In this document: in pieces, positions 35,728 through 52,536 of the stretch
Numbering within the stretch: position 1 is the first letter of the stretch
Layout of the letters: each line of letters begins with the position of its first letter
Assembly: GCA_947501685.1 (NCBI GenBank)
Contig: CANMWQ010000002.1
Coordinates: forward strand, 1 to 64,000
DNA length: 64,000 nucleotides
Reading direction: 5' to 3'
Source of the DNA: an uncultured Litoreibacter sp.
Lineage (GTDB): Bacteria; Pseudomonadota; Alphaproteobacteria; Rhodobacterales; Rhodobacteraceae
The notes under the pieces: model-generated
Told to the model about the DNA's origin: nothing
Databases searched by the model: none
What the model saw: only the letters and a program-made list of their open reading frames with translations
Made by a program: the position numbers and the translations under genes

Positions 35728-36854
35728 TAGTAAGCGGGCTCCATCACTGGGCTGTCAGGGACCTCGTTGTGGATGACAGGGATGGTGAAGATCGACACGA
35801 AGGCGAACGCCGCCTTGGCCATGCCTGCGACCCGTGTGGCCGTGCCGGCGATGCCGCCCTGCGCCTTGCCTTTGGCCACTTGGATCGAGGCGCGCTCCAT
35901 CCGGTCGAGGTTGGGACGCCAGCGCGGGTGATCAATGTCCAGCGTGAACGGGAAGACCTGCTTGGAGATCTCGGAGGTCTTGCGATAAACCTCCTGACCG
36001 TACCACGTCACGTCCACGCCAAGCGCGTCATGAAAGAGCGGGCGCTGGTGATCGCGGACCCACATGGTCGAATAGACCGCAGTGAGGAAGAACTTGATCC
36101 ACATCTTGTTGACGCGGGACTCGGTCAATGCAGGGTCGGTCTTCATCAGCAAAGCGAAGGCTTCGCCGTGGGAAAACTCGTCATTGCACCATTCGCGGAA
36201 CCACTGGAAGATCGGGTGGAACCGCTTGTCCGGGTGCTGCTCCAGATGGCGGAAGATGGTGATGTAGCGGGCGTAGCCGATCTTTTCCGACAGGTAGGTG
36301 GCATAGTAGATGAATTTAGGCCGGAAATAGGTGTATTTCTTCTGCTGGGTCAGGAAGCCCAGATTGACCCGGATCCCCGCCTCGCGCAGCGCGTCATTGA
36401 TGAAACCCGCATGCCGGGCCTCGTCGCGGGCCATCAGCTGGAAGAGCGTGGTGATATCTTCGTTCGAGCCACGGCGCTTCATCTCTTTGTAGAGCACGCA
36501 GCCGGAAAACTCGGCGGTGCAGGAGGAGATCAGGAAGTCGATGAACTCCGCTTTCAAGGCAGGGTCCATCCCCTCCCAATTCGCGTCCCAATCGTCGTTC
36601 TTCTTGAAGTGGCCCCGGTTCGGGTCGGCCTTCATGCCTGCAATCAGATTGTCCCAATCTTCGCGAACGGGGGAGACGTCAATCGCGTCCATCTCGTCGA
36701 AATCCGTGGTGTAGAAGCGGGGCGTCAGGAGCGTGTTCTGCATCGCAACTTCGGTGGCCATTTCCGAGGTCATCTCGGGACCATCGAGCGCGTCTTGGGC
36801 GGCAATGGCTTCCTCGGCAGTGGCGGCGAAGGCGGAATGTTCTGGCTTGTTCAT
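35727..36854 (-). CDS. acsF: aerobic Mg-protoporphyrin IX monomethyl ester oxidative cyclase
   Basis: AcsF is the diiron, O2-dependent cyclase that forms the fifth ring of bacteriochlorophyll. The 375-aa protein has diiron-type motifs: Glu115 in CTAEFSGCVLYKE, Glu145/His148 in RDEARHAGF and the later DEFSHGEAF. ATG 36854 is chosen because GAGGAGG lies upstream, within the overlapping bciE 3' end. No bchE is seen in this window, so ring formation appears to rely on O2. Confidence 0.95.
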   Translation of the reverse strand: MNKPEHSAFAATAEEAIAAQDALDGPEMTSEMATEVAMQNTLLTPRFYTTDFDEMDAIDVSPVREDWDNLIAGMKADPNRGHFKKNDDWDANWEGMDPALKAEFIDFLISSCTAEFSGCVLYKEMKRRGSNEDITTLFQLMARDEARHAGFINDALREAGIRVNLGFLTQQKKYTYFRPKFIYYATYLSEKIGYARYITIFRHLEQHPDKRFHPIFQWFREWCNDEFSHGEAFALLMKTDPALTESRVNKMWIKFFLTAVYSTMWVRDHQRPLFHDALGVDVTWYGQEVYRKTSEISKQVFPFTLDIDHPRWRPNLDRMERASIQVAKGKAQGGIAGTATRVAGMAKAAFAFVSIFTIPVIHNEVPDSPVMEPAY

Positions 36855-37147
36855 GACAACACCTCCTCGCTGAAGGAAAATTCGCAAAGCTCCATGAACT
36901 CAAAATCACCCGTCCAGCGGGTCCATTGCCGCTCAAGCCACGAGGCGCGGGTGATCGTGGCAAGGCGCTCTTCTTCGACAAGCTCACCGTAGGGGGCCAT
37001 GATCTCGGAGCCGTGGACCAATACAGAGTCACCGGGGTTCACGACGGCCCCATTGGTGAATTTCACATGCGCGGATAGCTCTTCGAAGCGGTGCGAAATG
37101 GTGACCACGCAAGGCGCGCTTTCTTTCGTTCGTGTCAGAAATCCCAT
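36851..37147 (-). CDS. bciE: BciE, auxiliary subunit of the aerobic cyclase
   Basis: This 98-aa protein (MGFLTRTKESAPCVVTISHR...) lies immediately upstream of acsF with a 4-base overlap. Alphaproteobacterial AcsF requires the small partner BciE for activity, and bciE is found exactly here in the puhABC-acsF region. Size and context match. The soluble protein has a beta-rich central part (GAVVNPGDSVLVHGSEIM). I did not align it, so the name rests on recognition of sequence style and synteny. Confidence 0.82.
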   Translation of the reverse strand: MGFLTRTKESAPCVVTISHRFEELSAHVKFTNGAVVNPGDSVLVHGSEIMAPYGELVEEERLATITRASWLERQWTRWTGDFEFMELCEFSFSEEVLS

Positions 37148-37171
37148 TTTAAAGTCCCTTTCAAATGAGGT

Positions 37172-37642
37172 TCAGTCGATCAGCGAGGCGAAGGCTGCGA
37201 CATTGTCTTTTCCGTATCCGATCAGCTCGATCTTCCAACCGGTGGTGGGGTCGATAACGGCGGTCTTCCCGTTGTCTCGGCGGACCAACCGCAGAGGGGC
37301 ATCAATGGTGTATCCGTTGGTCTCGCGCTCCCGTTTGATGGAGCTGGCGATCACGTCGATAAACCCTTTCTTGTCTTCCTTGGAGTGTGCAATCTGGCGA
37401 CCGCTTTCGTCAATGACGGCGTAGCCCGCCGCGTGATCACCACTCAACATGATAATCTTTTCTTCGACCACTGGGCTATCAGGCGCGACACCTGAAAGCG
37501 GCATGTCGGACCATTGCGCATAGGCGACCATGGCCACAGAAGCAGCCATCAGCCCAAACATCGCGCGGACCAGCACCTTTGGCACCATCTCGCGGTCGCG
37601 GTGCTTCATCTGATTGGCAAGGGAGGAGGTTGTGCTTTGCAT
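37172..37642 (-). CDS. puhC: photosynthetic complex assembly protein PuhC
   Basis: PuhC is a 156-aa protein with one N-terminal membrane helix (VLVRAMFGLMAASVAMVAYA, about residues 23-42) and a periplasmic domain. It helps RC-LH1 core assembly in Rhodobacter. ATG 37642 (MQSTTSSLANQMKHRDREM) fits the family; the open frame continues 58 codons upstream but that part overlaps puhB. It is five codons or less from puhB. Confidence 0.9.
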   Translation of the reverse strand: MQSTTSSLANQMKHRDREMVPKVLVRAMFGLMAASVAMVAYAQWSDMPLSGVAPDSPVVEEKIIMLSGDHAAGYAVIDESGRQIAHSKEDKKGFIDVIASSIKRERETNGYTIDAPLRLVRRDNGKTAVIDPTTGWKIELIGYGKDNVAAFASLID

Positions 37643-37646
37643 GGGT

Positions 37647-38291
37647 CTACTCCGCCGCAACGGCACCAGACGTGCCATGATTTGGATCAATGCGTGCGAC
37701 CTGAGGGGTGGACACGCGGGTTTCGGCCGCCTCCGTAAACAGCTGCGCCACATGGGCCGCATTCGGGATCGAGCGGAAGGCGGGCTGGGTGCGGGAGATA
37801 TACCACGGGCGCACATGCGGCCATGTCATCAGGTAGGACAGCCGCGTGTCGCCGATCAGCTCGAATGTCAGCGTGCCAAGCCCCGATTTGCGCACACCAA
37901 GATCGGCGTTGCCGATGCTCGTATAGGGCAGGTTCAGGGTCATCGTCAGCGCAGCCCCGATGCGCATGGCGACCCGTTTGTTGGTCAGCGTGTAGACGGT
38001 AGAGCGCGCCTGCACGTAGGCGATGCCGTAAATGATCAGCCCGGCCAGCGCCCCGCCAAGGAGGAAGGGAATGCCGTGGCCCATGGCCTCCGTCAGCGAC
38101 ACAAACGTCGAGGAGACCCCCACCCGCCACAGCGCCAACAGCACGAAATACCCGATGATCCAGTTCAGCCCCCAGGCGTCCTTGGCCAGCCTGAGCGCGT
38201 TGGGCGCGCCTTGCCAGATGATATGCTCATCCGCCGGAAGGGCCTCTGGCAGGCCCCGCACGGGTTCGAATTTGAAGTCGTCGTGATGCAT
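37647..38291 (-). CDS. puhB: photosynthetic complex assembly protein PuhB
   Basis: PuhB is a 214-aa membrane protein with a PH-like cytoplasmic part and two or three hydrophobic segments (WIIGYFVLLALWRVG, FLLGGALAGLIIYGIAYV). It assists reaction-centre assembly. ATG 38291 (MHHDDFKFEPVRGLPEALP) gives the family length of about 213 residues; an upstream ATG at 38315 is less likely. Confidence 0.92.
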   Translation of the reverse strand: MHHDDFKFEPVRGLPEALPADEHIIWQGAPNALRLAKDAWGLNWIIGYFVLLALWRVGVSSTFVSLTEAMGHGIPFLLGGALAGLIIYGIAYVQARSTVYTLTNKRVAMRIGAALTMTLNLPYTSIGNADLGVRKSGLGTLTFELIGDTRLSYLMTWPHVRPWYISRTQPAFRSIPNAAHVAQLFTEAAETRVSTPQVARIDPNHGTSGAVAAE

Positions 38292-38364
38292 TGTCTTCGT
38301 CCCTATGTCGGCCACCGGGCCCTTGGCTGAGAGCCCGGCGGGTCTTTTGGTTTGGATCAGCAGC

Positions 38365-39138
38365 CTAGATCAAAGGCTCGGCCCGCGCGGGGTCGGCATA
38401 AAGCGTGCCGCCGCCGAAATAGGCCATGACCTTCTCTTCCTCGAGAAGCGTGATCATGCCGGCCTTCTTGATCTTCGGGATGCCCATCACGTTATGCGCA
38501 TGCAGCGAGCGGATCACGACGCGGTCCCCTTTGATCTTGGCGAAGTTCATCGGGATCAGGCGGGTGTTGCCCTGGCCTTCCGGGTTTGCATCCATCGTCA
38601 GGTAGCGCACCATCTGCTCCGGCACGTCGACCCACATATCGGTGATGCGGCCCACAACCTCGCCGTCGCCGGTGACGACCGCCTTGCCACGCGGATCCAT
38701 GCCTGCGGAGACGTGGAAATCAGCGAGTTTCGACATGGGCTGGATCTTGTTATGCCCATGCGCATCCAGCTCAGCGACATCGCGGCGCGGCGCCCAGGAA
38801 GCCGGGCCAACGCCGTCGCTCATCGGATCACCTGTGGGCACGTAAGGAGAACCCGCCGCCGTGGCCGTGCGTTGCAGCTTGAGATTGTCACGGTCGCCGC
38901 GCTGCCCCGAGGGCACCGTCAGATTGCCACGCCCGTCGCGCAGGATGAAGGTTTTGTCTTTTGGCACCGGGAACGGGCCTTGGTTGGGCGCGATGTTGCC
39001 ATCGTCATCTTCAAGGGCGTAGCCCTCGCGCATGTTCTCCGTTTGCAGGTAGAAAATCAGCAGCGCGAAGAACAGCCAGAACAGCCAGATCGCAGCACTT
39101 GCCAGATCGAAATTTCCAAAGAATGTATTGCCAACCAT
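38365..39138 (-). CDS. puhA: photosynthetic reaction centre subunit H
   Basis: PuhA is the 257-aa H subunit that caps the L/M core on the cytoplasmic side and assists quinone protonation. One N-terminal membrane helix (residues about 12-31, AAIWLFWLFFALLIFYLQTE) is followed by the PRC-barrel cytoplasmic domain with DMWVDVPEQMVRYL. It is followed by puhB after 73 bases and preceded by lhaA. Confidence 0.97.
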   Translation of the reverse strand: MVGNTFFGNFDLASAAIWLFWLFFALLIFYLQTENMREGYALEDDDGNIAPNQGPFPVPKDKTFILRDGRGNLTVPSGQRGDRDNLKLQRTATAAGSPYVPTGDPMSDGVGPASWAPRRDVAELDAHGHNKIQPMSKLADFHVSAGMDPRGKAVVTGDGEVVGRITDMWVDVPEQMVRYLTMDANPEGQGNTRLIPMNFAKIKGDRVVIRSLHAHNVMGIPKIKKAGMITLLEEEKVMAYFGGGTLYADPARAEPLI

Positions 39139-39171
39139 AGGGGGTTCCTCCGTCTTATATTTATGTGCAGG

Positions 39172-40602
39172 TCATGTCGGGAAATCGGCCAAGCCAACCG
39201 GCCCCGCCTGCTGAGTTGAAATGGCGCGGGCTTTGACCAAAGGCCCAAGCGCCACGAGGGTGACGAACAGCAAACCGATCTCCGTGTGGTAGACGACCGA
39301 ATATCCTGTAGCGTTGGAGCTGAGCGCGTCGCCCAGCGTGCCGTTCAAAGCGGCGGTGTTGACGAGGTCGCGCAGCGCGCCCCCGATAAAGATTGAAAGC
39401 CCGGCGGCAGTGGCCTGCGCGGCCCCCCATGCGCCCAAGGCGAGGCCCTTGCCCGCCGCACCAGATGTGTTGAGCGTCATCGCCGCCGTCAGCGTGGCCA
39501 CGGCAAAGAGGCCGCCGCCCAAACCAATGCCAAACGCGCCCGCAAAGAACAGCGCGGTGCTGGCCAGCGGGGCCGCGAAGATCACGGCGCAGAACGAGGC
39601 GAGCCCCATCAAAATGCCACGCGCGGCCATGCGGAACGGGTCGATGCTGGATTTCAACCAGCGTGCCGCAAGGCCGAAGCCCAAGAGCGCGCCGCCTGCC
39701 CACATCGCGGTCAGAAGCGTGGTGGCCGAGACGGACAGGCCAAGCACCTCGCCGCCGTAAGGTTCCAGCAGCACGTCTTGCATGTTGAACGCCATGGTGC
39801 CGAGGAACACGACAACCAAAAGACGGCCCGCATGGCCGCCATTGGTCAGGTCGTTCCAAGCGTCACGGAACTGCGGCATCGGGGCGGCGCGTTCCTCTTT
39901 GGTCATCGGGTTGACCTTTTCCTGTTTCCAAAGGGCCACCATGTTCAGCACGATGGTCACCACCGCCGTGCCCTGCACCACCTGTACCAAGCGCAGGTCG
40001 GAGAAGTTTTGCAGCAGCGCGCCCACGATAATGGCAGAGACGCCCATGCCGATCAGGAACATCACATACAGCAGTGCGACCACCTGCGGACGGGTCTCTT
40101 CGGTTGCGCGGTCGGCGGCCAGGGCCAGCCCGGCAGTTTGGGTCATATGCATACCAACGCCCGTCAGCAGAAAGGCCAGCGCCGCACCGACCTCGCCCGC
40201 CCATTCAGGGCCAGCGACTTGGTCGCCAGACAGGACCAGAAGCCCCATTGGCATGATGGCGAGACCGCCGAACTGCCAGAGCGAGCCGAACCACAGATAG
40301 GGGATGCGCTTCCAGCCAATGGCGGAGCGGTAATTGTCCGAGCGGAAGCCCAAGAGCGCCCGGAACGGAGCGACCAGAACCGGGATCGCAATCATGATGG
40401 CCACGATGGTGGCGGGCACGCTCAGCTCAACGATCATCACGCGGTTGAGCGTGCCCAGCAACATAACGGCGGCCATGCCCACGGAGATCTGGAAGAGCGA
40501 CAACCGCAACAACTGGCCCAAAGGCAACTGCTCGCTGACCGCATCCGAGAAGGGCAGCGCGCGCATGGTCAAAGACCTCATCATGTTGCGGCTGAGGATC
40601 AT
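39172..40602 (-). CDS. lhaA: LH1 assembly protein LhaA (PucC family)
   Basis: A 476-aa polytopic membrane protein of the BCD/PucC family with the segment GTLNRVMIVELSVPATIVA. In Rhodobacter LhaA (ORF477, same length) is needed for LH1 assembly. The start ATG 40602 overlaps the bchM stop (ATGA). A longer frame to 40761 lies within bchM and is rejected. It is related to the transporter gene at 1354-2637. Confidence 0.93.
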   Translation of the reverse strand: MILSRNMMRSLTMRALPFSDAVSEQLPLGQLLRLSLFQISVGMAAVMLLGTLNRVMIVELSVPATIVAIMIAIPVLVAPFRALLGFRSDNYRSAIGWKRIPYLWFGSLWQFGGLAIMPMGLLVLSGDQVAGPEWAGEVGAALAFLLTGVGMHMTQTAGLALAADRATEETRPQVVALLYVMFLIGMGVSAIIVGALLQNFSDLRLVQVVQGTAVVTIVLNMVALWKQEKVNPMTKEERAAPMPQFRDAWNDLTNGGHAGRLLVVVFLGTMAFNMQDVLLEPYGGEVLGLSVSATTLLTAMWAGGALLGFGLAARWLKSSIDPFRMAARGILMGLASFCAVIFAAPLASTALFFAGAFGIGLGGGLFAVATLTAAMTLNTSGAAGKGLALGAWGAAQATAAGLSIFIGGALRDLVNTAALNGTLGDALSSNATGYSVVYHTEIGLLFVTLVALGPLVKARAISTQQAGPVGLADFPT

Positions 40603-41267
40603 GCGCGGAACTCCAATGCGTTGGAGATGTAGAAGCCGGAGGTCACCCGCTCGATATTTCTGAGGCGGCCGGAGGTCACTTTGGCCGCCAGCTTTTCGGG
40701 GCTGTGCGGCACCATGGTGGGCGAGCGATCCGAGCGCGGGAACAGCTTGCCGACGCGCCACATCGCCATCAGCAAAGGCGTGCGCGGAGCGACGGTGAAG
40801 ACCATGTTGTGGCGCAGACGCGGCGCGATGCCGTCGAGAATTCGCGCGATATCGTCGGCGGAATAGTAAATCATCGAGTCCATTGCCACGATGTGATCGA
40901 ACGGCCCCAGCTGCGCATCCAGCATGTCGCCTGCACTAAAGCTGAGCGACCTGCGCAGCCCTTCGGGCATGCGCTTTTTGGCAATGTCGATCAGCTGCGG
41001 CGAGATATCGACGCCCACCACATCGGCCCCACGGGCGGCCAGCTCAAACGCCAAGGCCCCCGTGCCGCAGCCCGCATCAAGGATGCGTGCTCCGGTCAGG
41101 TCCTCCGGCAGCTGCGCGATCAAAAGATCCCGCATCCGGTCACGCCCGGCACGCACCGTCGCGCGAATACCGGACACGGGCGCATCCGAGGTCAGACGCT
41201 CCCATGTCTTGGTCGCGGTGCGGTCGAAATAGGTTTCGACCTGTGTGCGTGTGGCCTCATAGGTCAT
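40599..41267 (-). CDS. bchM: Mg-protoporphyrin IX methyltransferase BchM
   Basis: BchM uses SAM to methylate Mg-protoporphyrin IX on the ring-C propionate, giving the substrate of AcsF. The 222-aa protein shows the SAM motif ILDAGCGTGALAFELAARG (about 61-79) and VVGVDIS. The start directly follows the bchL stop (TAA-ATG). Confidence 0.95.
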   Translation of the reverse strand: MTYEATRTQVETYFDRTATKTWERLTSDAPVSGIRATVRAGRDRMRDLLIAQLPEDLTGARILDAGCGTGALAFELAARGADVVGVDISPQLIDIAKKRMPEGLRRSLSFSAGDMLDAQLGPFDHIVAMDSMIYYSADDIARILDGIAPRLRHNMVFTVAPRTPLLMAMWRVGKLFPRSDRSPTMVPHSPEKLAAKVTSGRLRNIERVTSGFYISNALEFRA

Positions 41268-49025
<7,758 letters not shown>

Positions 49026-49076
49026 GCTGTCCCCCTTGGACTGATCTGCTGAAAATTTGGCAGGTAGGGGCGCATG

Positions 49077-49192
49077 TGTCAACTTTGACTTACACTTTTG
49101 GAGTATAAATCGACCAATGCACGGCGATGAAAACCTAATATATCGCGAATATATGCGTGATCTGGCCGGATATGTGTCAATATCGTTTGACA
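49077..49192. promoter_or_regulatory. divergent bchF/ppaA promoter region with two PpsR/CrtJ operators
   Basis: Two TGT-N12-ACA palindromes are visible: TGTCAACTTTGACTTACA (49077-49094) and TGTCAATATCGTTTGACA (49175-49192). The second is nearly perfect. They are 80 bases apart, so the first probably controls bchF (its minus-strand TTGACA can act as -35) and the second the ppaA-ppsR side, implying autoregulation of the regulators. A TATAAA-like sequence lies at 49104-49109. Confidence 0.78.
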
Positions 49193-49288
49193 TGCAGGAC
49201 GGGTTTACCCAGCATGTGCCACCAACTAAGATAAATCCGCGTTATCTTCGCTGCTCCACGTCCCGAACTCAGATTGGAGGGCCCTAAC

Positions 49289-50074
49289 ATGTCACAGCGC
49301 CCCGCTCTGTGTCTTAATTCTGCCGAAACTCCGGTGGGTGGCTTTGCTATGAAAGCCCTCTCCATTTTGGCGACCAAACAGCGCAACTCCAGCGGGAGCC
49401 CCCGTGCTCTGGAGCCGTTGGTGCTTGAGCTTTACCGGGCTGTCAGCGATCTGGATCCGGCGCGCGCACCTGCTATGGTCGACCGGATTTTGGATGCGGG
49501 TATCCCCGCCGAGGAGATCGCGGACCTCTATATTCCCGCTGTGGCCCGCCGGCTGGGGGACGCTTGGTGCACAGACCAGATGGATTTCGCGAAAGTCTCA
49601 ATTGGATCGGCGCGGCTACAGGGCATGCTGCGCCATCTTGGGCCAAACTGGTGCGCGGGCAACACCCCGCCGCGCGCCCACGCCCCGACCTGCCTGCTGA
49701 TTGTACCGCAAGAGGCGCAGCACACGTTGGGGGCCACGATTGTGGCAGGCCAGATGCGGCGGCAGGGCGTCGTGGTGACGCTTGAAATCGGCACCTCGTT
49801 GCAGGATTTGAGCTATATTATGTCACAGGATCCCGTTGACGCCGTCTTCGTGTCGGCCTCATCGCGAGAAAGCCTTGAAATGATCCGCACCATCGTTAAG
49901 AACGCCCGGAAGTTTCTTGGGGACGTGCCGGTGGTGGTTGGCGGAAATGTGGTATCACTTGATGTAAACGTGGCCGAACTGACGGGCGCGGACCTCGTCA
50001 CGCAAGATGTGGCCGAAGCGATAGCCTTCTGCGCGTTGACGGCCCGGCCTTTGCAGCGGATGCCGGCTGAATGA
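49289..50074 (+). CDS. ppaA: B12-binding antirepressor PpaA/AerR
   Basis: PpaA (AerR in Rhodobacter capsulatus) is a cobalamin-binding protein that modulates PpsR/CrtJ activity in response to light and oxygen. The 261-aa protein has the helical region WCTDQMDFAKVSIGSARLQ (about 93-111) and EAQHTLGATIVAG; its His145 sits in the position of the AerR cobalamin-ligand His. ATG 49289 is chosen because TTGGAGG precedes it. ppsR follows after 37 bases. Confidence 0.9.
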   Translation: MSQRPALCLNSAETPVGGFAMKALSILATKQRNSSGSPRALEPLVLELYRAVSDLDPARAPAMVDRILDAGIPAEEIADLYIPAVARRLGDAWCTDQMDFAKVSIGSARLQGMLRHLGPNWCAGNTPPRAHAPTCLLIVPQEAQHTLGATIVAGQMRRQGVVVTLEIGTSLQDLSYIMSQDPVDAVFVSASSRESLEMIRTIVKNARKFLGDVPVVVGGNVVSLDVNVAELTGADLVTQDVAEAIAFCALTARPLQRMPAE

Positions 50075-50111
50075 GCCCTATGTTCCAACTCTTACGGCCC
50101 GGAGCCCCGCA

Positions 50112-51515
50112 ATGAGACCGCAAGGAGACGCCACCTGGACCGTCGGCCTGATCCCTATGATCGAGCCGGAGGTGGTCACAGAGATCATCTCGAACATCTC
50201 AGATGTTGCGCTGATCATCTCGAAAAAGGGCCAGGTGCTGGGCGTTATGGCCAGCCCGGGCTTCATGCCGCATTCCGGGCTAGGGACATGGGAAGGACGG
50301 ATGCTTGACGAAGAGCTGACCGTCGAAAGCCTGCCCAAGTTCCGCCAGCGGCTGGCCGAGTTCATCGCGGACAAGGACACCGTCTTGCCGGTAGAGCTGA
50401 ACCACGTCGCGCGCAACGGCCAACCCGAATTTCCTATCCGTTACAGCTTCCACAAGATCGGCACTGACGGCGCTCTGCTGATGCTGGGCCGCGACCTGCG
50501 CCCTATTGCCGAGATGCAGCAACAACTGGTGGCCGCGCAGATCGCGCTGGAAAAAGACTACGAAGCGCAACGCGAATACGACACCCGCTTCCGCGTGCTG
50601 ATGTCCGTCAATGCGGAACCCACGATGTTCGTCCGGGTCTCGGACGGCAAGATCACGGACACCAACCCGGCAGGCGCCGTGTTCTTCGACACCGCGGAAA
50701 AGAACCTTGTCGGCCAAAGCTTTTCCGACCTGTTTCAAGGCAAGCAAGCCGCGCATCTGATCAGCAATCTCACCGAATCCGCCAGCACCGAGGCCCCCGG
50801 CCCAATGGACGCCGTGTCCATCGCCAAGCGCGGCAACGTGACAATTACGCCAAAGCTTTTCCGATCCGGCGGCGAGCATATGTTGTTGTGCCGCATGTCC
50901 CAAAAAGACGATGACGGCCCACAGACCAACGCACTTCAAGACAAGCTGGACGCGCTCTATAAGAACGGCGTTGAGGGCATAGTGTTCGTGACCGGCAACG
51001 GCACCATCCTCAGCGCAAACAGCGCTTTCATGAACCTCTCGGACGTCACCCATACCGGCAGCATTCAGGGCCGCAGCATCGCGGATTTCCTGAGCCGGGG
51101 CAGCGTCGATCTGAACGTCCTGCTCGACAATGCGACCCGCGCGGGCGCGATGCGGCTCTATGCCACGCAGCTGGTGAGCGAGCATGGCACCGAGCGGCCA
51201 ATTGAGATTTCGACGACCCGGTTGCAGGCACAAGACGCCACTATCTTTGCCCTGATCTTCCGCGACGCCAACCGAATCGAGGGGCTTCGCGCGCCCGCCG
51301 CTCAGCTCACGGAAGTGGACCGAAAATCCGTGGTAGAGCTGATCGGCAGCCAAGCCCTGAAAGATATCGTGGCAAAAACCACGGATGTCGTAGAGAAAAT
51401 GTGCATCGAAACCGCTGTGGAGCTGACCTCCAACAACCGCGTCGCGGCCGCGGAAATGCTGGGACTTTCGCGCCAGTCACTTTACGTCAAACTGCGCAAA
51501 TACGACCTGCTCTGA
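50112..51515 (+). CDS. ppsR: photosynthesis gene repressor PpsR/CrtJ
   Basis: PpsR is a 467-aa repressor with an N-terminal domain, two or three PAS domains (about 158-270 and 280-390) and a C-terminal Fis-type helix-turn-helix (NNRVAAAEMLGLSRQSLYVK, residues 441-460). Two cysteines, Cys260 and Cys431, match the redox-sensitive pair of Rhodobacter PpsR/CrtJ; the second is next to the DNA-binding domain. It binds TGT-N12-ACA, which occurs before most operons here. Confidence 0.95.
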   Translation: MRPQGDATWTVGLIPMIEPEVVTEIISNISDVALIISKKGQVLGVMASPGFMPHSGLGTWEGRMLDEELTVESLPKFRQRLAEFIADKDTVLPVELNHVARNGQPEFPIRYSFHKIGTDGALLMLGRDLRPIAEMQQQLVAAQIALEKDYEAQREYDTRFRVLMSVNAEPTMFVRVSDGKITDTNPAGAVFFDTAEKNLVGQSFSDLFQGKQAAHLISNLTESASTEAPGPMDAVSIAKRGNVTITPKLFRSGGEHMLLCRMSQKDDDGPQTNALQDKLDALYKNGVEGIVFVTGNGTILSANSAFMNLSDVTHTGSIQGRSIADFLSRGSVDLNVLLDNATRAGAMRLYATQLVSEHGTERPIEISTTRLQAQDATIFALIFRDANRIEGLRAPAAQLTEVDRKSVVELIGSQALKDIVAKTTDVVEKMCIETAVELTSNNRVAAAEMLGLSRQSLYVKLRKYDLL

Positions 51516-51640
51516 CCACAGGTCAATCTTCACCAATCACCCCTGCTCCGAATAGAAACCTTGTTTTTCAGGGCTTCGCCGCTATCCTCACAGAAATATG
51601 AACGCTGAACGTTTAGCCAACGATCAGAATCGGGGGACAC

Positions 51641-52474
51641 ATGTCTACTCTAGGATCAGGAGGTGAGCTGTTTCAGCACGACCTCTATGAAAAGAGTGTA
51701 AAAGAAACCAAGACCTTGAAAGCCCGGCTTCCGGCATCTGCCGTTGAGTCGTTGGCCCGCGAAGTGCTGTCCCGTCTGCCTGCGCAATTTGGAAGCTGCC
51801 CCACCACCGGCTCGACCTTCTCCACCGAAATGGTCGAAGAGCTGGCTCAGGCGCTGATTTCTGACGATGACGGGGCCGCTGGTCGGCTGGTCTCCACCCA
51901 ACAGGCCGCCGGTCATTCCGAACGGTCTATATACCTCACCTATCTTGCCGAGGCGGCCCGTCTTCTAGGCTCCTGGTGGGAGGCCGACACGGTGGATTTT
52001 GCCCAAGTCACAATCGGCACCGCTCGCATCTACGCCATCCTGCGGGTGCTGGCCCCGCTTTTGCGCCGTGACCACTGCACGCTGACCGGCAAGACCGTTC
52101 TGATGTGCAGCGTGCCGGGCGAAACCCACACGCTTGGCGTAAAGATGGCCGCAGATCTTCTGCGCGCCGACGGCTGGGCCGTCAATCTGATGCTGGATGA
52201 AACCCATGACACGCTGGTTGAAAAGGTCGCGAAAGAGAAACCCGTTCTGATCGGGCTGTCTGCGGCAGGCAGCCACGCTATGCCCAACCTCGCGCGGCTG
52301 ATCATGGTCATCCGCATCTCATCGCCCGACACATCCATCTTTGTGGGCGGTCACATCGTGGCTGTCTCTGCCGATCTGCTGAAACTCACCGGTGTGGACG
52401 CAATGGAAGTCGAGTTCGAAGCCTCGCAAACCGCGCTGCAGCGACTTTGGGACAACCGCCTTTCGCCAAGCTGA
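51641..52474 (+). CDS. second cobalamin/haem-type sensor (SCHIC-like) protein beside ppsR
   Basis: This 277-aa protein has a four-helix bundle segment (SWWEADTVDFAQVTIGTARI, 111-130) followed by a Rossmann-type B12-binding domain with VPGETHTLGVKMAADLL (His163) and VGGHIV. The layout resembles PpaA and the C-terminal SCHIC (haem-sensing) domain of AppA, but there is no BLUF domain. It follows ppsR after 125 bases in the same direction. I infer a light, haem or oxygen input to PpsR. Whether it binds B12 or haem cannot be told. Confidence 0.78.
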   Translation: MSTLGSGGELFQHDLYEKSVKETKTLKARLPASAVESLAREVLSRLPAQFGSCPTTGSTFSTEMVEELAQALISDDDGAAGRLVSTQQAAGHSERSIYLTYLAEAARLLGSWWEADTVDFAQVTIGTARIYAILRVLAPLLRRDHCTLTGKTVLMCSVPGETHTLGVKMAADLLRADGWAVNLMLDETHDTLVEKVAKEKPVLIGLSAAGSHAMPNLARLIMVIRISSPDTSIFVGGHIVAVSADLLKLTGVDAMEVEFEASQTALQRLWDNRLSPS

Positions 52475-52484
52475 CCCGGCGCAC

Positions 52485-52515
52485 AAAAAAAGGCGGCCCA
52501 AAGAGCCGCCTTTTT
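52485..52515. terminator. bidirectional rho-independent terminator
   Basis: Seven A residues precede the arm GGCGGC (52492-52497), a 7-base loop, and GCCGCC (52505-52510) followed by five T residues. Read on either strand it is a GC stem followed by a U-run. It separates the convergent sensor gene and cycA. Confidence 0.85.
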
Positions 52516-52536
52516 AGAATTTCCATATGGGAAATC

